Shown here: positions 60,269 to 64,000 of the stretch, one piece after another | Layout: every line of letters starts with the position of its first letter | Position numbering within the stretch: the stretch's first letter is position 1 | NCBI RefSeq assembly: GCF_029714185.1 | Contig: NZ_CP121671.1 | Coordinates: 992,001 to 1,056,000 of the forward strand | Direction: 5' to 3' | Source: Halobacillus naozhouensis | Lineage (GTDB): Bacteria > Bacillota > Bacilli > Bacillales > Halobacillaceae | Length of the DNA: 64,000 nt | The notes under the pieces: generated by a model | What the model was told of the DNA's origin: nothing | Database searches by the model: none | What the model saw: only the letters and a program-made list of their open reading frames with translations | Program-made: the position numbers and the translations under genes

Positions 60269-60429
60269 TATTTTTAGGGTGGTTCGAACTGAGTGATTTA
60301 ATGAATGTAAAAAGTGAAACGAAAGACACGGGTTATTCGTATAGTTTACAGGGTGAACCCATTAATAGGTATGCAGTTCACATTTTACCATTTCGATAGA
60401 ATGAGTGTGTAACAACAGGGGTGTAAAGT

Positions 60430-60855
60430 ATGCGAAGAATAATAAATTATTTTATAATTGGGATGATCTTAGTGATAACTACTGTTATCTATATCAATCA
60501 TACATATTTTTTTAACCCATTGTCTTTTAGCCAGGATAAAATTACCCCACATGAGTGGAGTGACTATCAACGTCCTTTAACTATTAAATTATATCGGTTC
60601 GGTGAGGAAAGAGAAATATTCACCATCAAAAAAGAAGTGAAAATCCGTGAAATTTTAAAGGCTTTAAAGAAAAGCCCTGTAATGAATCAAGAAAATAGCG
60701 GAAGCAGAACTCCGGTTGGGGGTCTTACGCTATCGACAGGGGATACTAAATTATTGGATATTCTGTTTTATAAAGATCATTGGGAGATTCTGAAGCGGGA
60801 CAGCACTGCGTTTCAGATGACAAACTCCATGGAACAGATCCTTCAAAGTTACTAG
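60430..60855 (+). CDS. Hypothetical membrane-anchored protein
   Basis: Not recognised. 141 residues: one N-terminal TM segment (FIIGMILVITTVIYI) and an extracytoplasmic domain rich in beta-forming residues with LTIKLYRFGEEREIFTIK and GGLTLSTGDTKLLDILFY. Could be a spore-wall or envelope protein. AGGGGTG lies 9 nt before the ATG. Monocistronic; terminator overlaps its stop. Confidence 0.65.
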   Translation: MRRIINYFIIGMILVITTVIYINHTYFFNPLSFSQDKITPHEWSDYQRPLTIKLYRFGEEREIFTIKKEVKIREILKALKKSPVMNQENSGSRTPVGGLTLSTGDTKLLDILFYKDHWEILKRDSTAFQMTNSMEQILQSY

Positions 60856-60884
60856 CCAGGCGCTAAAATCAATAGCGCCTGGCT
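60854..60884 (+). terminator. Terminator of the 60430-60855 gene
   Basis: Perfect 11-base stem AGCCAGGCGCT/AGCGCCTGGCT that begins within the stop codon. Confidence 0.8.
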
Positions 60885-60961
60885 GTTTAATGTACATCAT
60901 TTCAGGGAATCTGCTATACTTGTCGTGTTAGAATAAGGTGTTTTTTGTGAGGTGAAATAAG

Positions 60962-61213
60962 GTGAGTAAGACATTTACGCATATCTTTAATTCTATACTA
61001 GGTATACTGATCCTTATTGAAGGCGGAGTCTATATTTTTATAAATAATAAAGATGGACTTCATTTGCAAAGTATTATTGTAACAGTTCTTTTATTATTGG
61101 CCTGGGCATGGTCTTATTGGAAACAATTAACGAGCGAGAATTACAACAGGTGGCTTATTGTTACGATCATTATTATGATTCCGATGATCCTACCATGGTT
61201 ATTTTTTATTTAG
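60962..61213 (+). CDS. Small hypothetical membrane protein
   Basis: 83 residues, not recognised. Three hydrophobic segments (residues 10-27, 35-52, 63-82). GTG start; GAGGTG lies 8 nt upstream. Convergent with the gene at 61219, with only 5 nt between stops. Confidence 0.6.
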   Translation: MSKTFTHIFNSILGILILIEGGVYIFINNKDGLHLQSIIVTVLLLLAWAWSYWKQLTSENYNRWLIVTIIIMIPMILPWLFFI

Positions 61214-61218
61214 ACAAC

Positions 61219-61488
61219 TTAAACCAGCCAATAGCAGAGACCAGCTATTGAAATTAAGAGACTTGAGCTTAAGTAAAGATAGCCGAACCAGCGATGTTTT
61301 TTTTCATCGCTATTTATTTCCACTGCCCCGGCGAAAGCGAGGAACAGGATAAGTAAGATGAGCAGGACAATCTCGACATCCTCCCATTCAGATGGTTTGA
61401 ATATCAGCCAAGCTGCGGCAGGCCATGCCGTATAAGCAGGAATATACAAAGGCGGGAAAAACCTGTCCCAATTTGTAAATATGCTCAC
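61219..61488 (-). CDS. Hypothetical membrane protein
   Basis: About 89 residues, not recognised. Hydrophobic segments near residues 15-30, 38-57 and 70-88, with SDEKKHRWFGYLYLSS between. The start is taken as GTG at 61488, 6 nt after GGAAGGTGG; a GTG nine bases upstream overlaps that site. Convergent with the preceding gene. Confidence 0.6.
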   Translation of the reverse strand: MSIFTNWDRFFPPLYIPAYTAWPAAAWLIFKPSEWEDVEIVLLILLILFLAFAGAVEINSDEKKHRWFGYLYLSSSLLISIAGLCYWLV

Positions 61489-61557
61489 CGCATCCACCTT
61501 CCTTTCCTAAGGTTAGTCAGCGAATAAAAAACGGCTGTCGTGATAAACTAAGCAAGC

Positions 61558-61590
61558 AAACGTAATCCTTAAAGGGTTACGTTTTTTATT
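61558..61590 (+). terminator. Isolated plus-strand terminator upstream of the BCCT gene
   Basis: Stem AAACGTAATCC/GGGTTACGTTT with a 5-nt loop and T-run. No plus-strand gene ends near it; the closest (61213) would read through antisense to 61219-61488. The rest of gap 61489-61855 holds the palindrome at 61817. Confidence 0.65.
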
Positions 61591-61816
61591 ACTCCTTTAT
61601 CTGTTGGAATCCCATTCTAATGATTGTATAAAAGAGGAATAATGTCAACGATGTGAGAATCTTGTTGATTATCGTGTTAATCTTTTTGGGAAGAGGGTAT
61701 AACTATATCATACTGCTTCTAAAGTCATAGCTTTTGTTCCTTTCAATACTAAAGGTTGTGCTCCCATCCCTCTGACACATTTTCTTCAAAGTTTTTCCTC
61801 TCTACAATACCACTAG

Positions 61817-61838
61817 GGTGAAACGGAACCGTTTTACC
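61817..61838 (+). promoter_or_regulatory. Palindromic operator-like site before the BCCT gene
   Basis: GGTGAAACGG-AA-CCGTTTTACC, ten-base arms with one mismatch, 9 nt after a TACAAT -10-like box (61803-61808) and just before the GGGAAGGAAG ribosome binding site. It could be a repressor site or an mRNA hairpin near the start. Confidence 0.45.
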
Positions 61839-61855
61839 GGGAAGGAAGATGCATA

Positions 61856-63487
61856 GTGAATATGAAACTGATTGATTGGCCAACTTTTATTGGTGCTCTT
61901 GTCCTACTCCTAGCCGTAACGGTACCCCTTGTATTATTTCCAGAGGCCGGAAAGGAATTTGTTAATCAAGCCAACACTTTTATGACAGGGACCTTTGGAG
62001 TTCTCTATATCGTAATGGGACTAATCGTTTTTGCCTTCTTAATTTTTGTAGCTTTTAGTAAAAATGGACTCATTAAATTAGGAGATGAAGGTGAAAAGCC
62101 TGAATTTGGAACATTTTCATGGGCAGCTATGTTATTTGCTGCTGGTATTGGTTCAAGTATATTATATTGGGCTGTCATCGAATGGGCTTATTATTATCAA
62201 GGACCGCCATACGGTCTGACACCTGAATCAATGGAGGCAATTCGTTGGGCCACGGCTTACGGCATATTCCATTGGGGACCTATCGCATGGGCGATCTATA
62301 CACTACCCGCTTTGCCGATTGCTTATTTCTATTATGTTAGAAAGAAGCCTGTATTAAAAGTAAGTGAGGCGGTCCGTCCGGTTTTAGGGAAATTAGTTGA
62401 CGGACCATTAGGCAACCTTATCGATGTATTATTTATGTTTGGTTTGTTAGGCGGAGCAGGGACAACACTAGCTCTAGGCGCCCCGATGATTGCTGAAGGT
62501 ATAAGTGATTTAACCGGTTTAGAAGCTACCCTGGGCCTCCAAGCAGGCATCATGCTCGTCTGCACTTTGATTTTTGCCATTAGTTCTTACTCTGGTCTGA
62601 GGCGGGGCATCAAGGTATTAAGTGATATCAATATTTGGCTCGCATTGTTCCTGCTAGCTTTTATTTTCCTTTTTGGGCCTACCCGTTTTTTAGCAGAAAC
62701 AACCGTTAACTCAGTAGGAGTTATCCTGGATAATTTCTTTAGAATGGCAACTTGGATGGAACCCTTTGGAAACCTAGCGCAATTTAAAGAGACACGTTTC
62801 CCGGAATCATGGACTATCTTCTACTGGGCCTGGTGGCTTGTGTATGCACCATTTGTCGGTCTATTTGTAGCCCGGATTTCAAGAGGCCGGACGATACGGC
62901 AAATGATTTTAGGAACTATGATTTATGGAACTATTGGGTGTATTTTATTCTTCGGCATTATGGGGAATTTCGGTTTGTATCTGCAGCTGACAGGTCAGTT
63001 CGACGTCGTCGGTTTTATGAATGCAAACGGAGCGCCCGCAACTATTATTGAAGTCATTAATCAGCTTCCATTAGCGAAGTTTATGGTATTGGTTTTTACG
63101 GTTCTTGCGATTATCTTCTTAGCTACAACCTTTGATTCTTCATCATATATTTTGGCTTCTGTTGTACAGAAAGAAATTAAGGGAGAGCCGCTTCGCTGGA
63201 ACCGTCTATTTTGGGCTTTCGCGTTAAGTATTATGCCGTTAGTACTAATGTTTTTAGGAGGATTAGATACCTTGCAGACGGCTAGTATTGTCGGAGGATT
63301 CCCATTGATTTTTATTATGTTCCTGTTAGCTTGGTCATTTATAAAAGCATCAAACACAGATATCCGAGCTTCTGATGATTACGAACCCCCAACCATTCAT
63401 ATTAAACGATGGAAAAAGCGTAATAAGAAGAAAAGACGTTCAGCTCTTGAAGTTTTTGAAGAGAAGAATCGTGAAGATAATGAATAA
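61856..63487 (+). CDS. BCCT-family transporter with CaiT-like glycine motif
   Basis: Betaine/choline/carnitine transporter family, twelve TM helices, 543 residues. The substrate-helix motif is AAGIGSSILYWAVIEWAYYY near residue 100, where osmostress betaine carriers usually have GMGIGLxFWGxxEP; the aromatic helix-8 block is FYWAWWLVYAPFVGLFVARI near residue 322. The C-terminus is basic (KRWKKRNKKKRRS), as in osmo-sensing members. GTG start with GAAGGAAG 7 nt upstream; an ATG follows two codons later. Quaternary-amine uptake is likely, coupling ion is uncertain. Confidence 0.9.
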   Translation: MNMKLIDWPTFIGALVLLLAVTVPLVLFPEAGKEFVNQANTFMTGTFGVLYIVMGLIVFAFLIFVAFSKNGLIKLGDEGEKPEFGTFSWAAMLFAAGIGSSILYWAVIEWAYYYQGPPYGLTPESMEAIRWATAYGIFHWGPIAWAIYTLPALPIAYFYYVRKKPVLKVSEAVRPVLGKLVDGPLGNLIDVLFMFGLLGGAGTTLALGAPMIAEGISDLTGLEATLGLQAGIMLVCTLIFAISSYSGLRRGIKVLSDINIWLALFLLAFIFLFGPTRFLAETTVNSVGVILDNFFRMATWMEPFGNLAQFKETRFPESWTIFYWAWWLVYAPFVGLFVARISRGRTIRQMILGTMIYGTIGCILFFGIMGNFGLYLQLTGQFDVVGFMNANGAPATIIEVINQLPLAKFMVLVFTVLAIIFLATTFDSSSYILASVVQKEIKGEPLRWNRLFWAFALSIMPLVLMFLGGLDTLQTASIVGGFPLIFIMFLLAWSFIKASNTDIRASDDYEPPTIHIKRWKKRNKKKRRSALEVFEEKNREDNE

Positions 63488-63493
63488 AGCTGC

Positions 63494-63524
63494 ACAGACC
63501 TACTTTAAAGCTGAGTAGGTCTGT
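63494..63524 (+). terminator. Terminator of the BCCT gene
   Basis: Eleven-base perfect stem ACAGACCTACT/AGTAGGTCTGT with a 9-nt loop. Confidence 0.8.
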
Positions 63525-63581
63525 TTGTTGTTTCGTAAAGAATCTAAAGGGAAAATGATAAATATAGAAGGGAGCGATTAT

Positions 63582-63788
63582 ATGCTGCTCAACAGTATAG
63601 GCTTATTGATCGTAGGGATTGCTGTGTTTGTTTTGATCATAATCGTGGCCTACAAAATATTTATTAAGAAGGACCCGGTGAATAGTTCTTATACTCCTTT
63701 CGATTATATAACAGGCCAAACTGACAAAGAATTTCATCAAAATGAAGAAATGATCGTCGAAGAAAAAGATGATCAGAGTAAAGAGTAA
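63582..63788 (+). CDS. DUF3951-like small membrane protein
   Basis: 68 residues: one N-terminal TM helix (GLLIVGIAVFVLIIIVAYKI) and an acidic tail. The segment YTPFDYITGQTDKEFHQNEE matches what I recall of DUF3951 proteins. The ATG at 63582 follows AAGGGAG; the longer frame to 63525 overlaps the BCCT terminator. Confidence 0.65.
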   Translation: MLLNSIGLLIVGIAVFVLIIIVAYKIFIKKDPVNSSYTPFDYITGQTDKEFHQNEEMIVEEKDDQSKE

Positions 63789-63808
63789 GTTATCCTTTAC
63801 AATAATGA

Positions 63809-63836
63809 AAATTCGCTGTCCGATTACAGCGAATTT
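63809..63836 (+). terminator. Hairpin after the DUF3951-like gene
   Basis: Eleven-base stem AAATTCGCTGT/ACAGCGAATTT with a weak T-run. Confidence 0.65.
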
Positions 63837-63937
63837 CTCATTACGATCCTATATGTAAGCTGTTATTGCCTTTTGAACATCATTAAACCCTTCAATTCGT
63901 TTTATGAACAGAAGGGTTTCGTATAGTTTTACCCCAA

Positions 63938-64000
63938 TTATACAATATAGATAAGAAGATAAAGAATACTTGCCAGAATAGCAGAACCTCCGAAGCCATA
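63938..64000 (-). CDS. YjcZ-family sporulation protein, C-terminal part
   Basis: The minus-strand frame entering from the window edge encodes GFGGSAILASILYLLIYIV and a stop. The GFGG motif followed by one hydrophobic helix at the very end is typical of tiny YjcZ-type sporulation proteins of Bacillaceae. Only 20 residues are visible. Confidence 0.5.
   Translation of the reverse strand, partial: YGFGGSAILASILYLLIYIV

Overview
This window reads as chromosomal DNA of a moderately halophilic, aerobic, low-to-medium GC Bacillaceae, most likely Halobacillus or a close relative. The reasons are: many genes matching Bacillus subtilis in content and small operons (yfkJ-yfkI-yfkH, yfkC/yfkD, pdaA, yfjP, mreBH, ykuK, ywbE, ydaT, yuiF, yhfP), AGGAGG-type ribosome binding sites, and a set of osmolyte genes typical of Halobacillus. 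These include a proline operon of the proH-proJ-proA type, ectoine hydroxylase (ectD), a stand-alone glutamine synthetase, a BCCT transporter, an NhaC-type antiporter and an MscS channel. Genus assignment is inference; no rRNA is present.

Layout. 1-7.5 kb: end of eutH, two related small membrane proteins, an EamA exporter, ykuK, a 14-TM drug exporter, and argS with a T-box leader followed by a small kinase. 7.5-12 kb: a DUF421 protein and proHJA. 12-19 kb: nucleotidyltransferase, catalase, DUF1540 protein, an OsmC-family gene with an in-frame TGA exactly at the catalytic cysteine, GNAT, ectD behind a SigmaB-like promoter, and an MFS transporter behind a possible attenuator. 19-24.5 kb: an acyl-CoA operon (3-hydroxyacyl-CoA dehydrogenase, thioesterase, LvaA/ACAD10-type kinase, ComB-type phosphatase, enoyl-CoA hydratase, quinone oxidoreductase) with FadR-like and TetR-type operators. 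24.5-33.4 kb: glnA, stress genes, a strong promoter-to-terminator RNA unit, yhfP, a broken ion-channel gene, a tiny PLA2-like protein, CwlK-like peptidase, PanE-like reductase and mreBH. 33.5-39.7 kb: YkgJ, MOSC, DUF1992, SRAP, AgcS and yfkJIH. 39.7-47 kb: metal homeostasis (zosA-type ATPase, znuCB-zur, znuA with Zur boxes) around an amino-acid SBP/permease pair without its ATPase. 47-64 kb: MFS, a Cys-containing OsmC paralogue, a frameshifted YczE-like gene, yfkD/yfkC, yuiF, pdaA, a glycosylase, a PAS histidine kinase, a YitT protein, an acyl-CoA synthetase with GNAT, BCCT, and a cut-off YjcZ-type gene.

The observation most worth following is the OsmC gene at 15155-15625. Its TGA replaces the redox-active Cys, and 19 nt downstream is a 6-bp GC stem with a UGGAG loop, as expected of a bacterial SECIS element. 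Next are the modular 37-nt palindromic repeat element (two copies), the unassigned structured RNA at 27325-27656, and the kinase/phosphatase pair inside the acyl-CoA operon. Two other genes here carry inactivating lesions, so simple mutation or sequence error must be excluded for the TGA.
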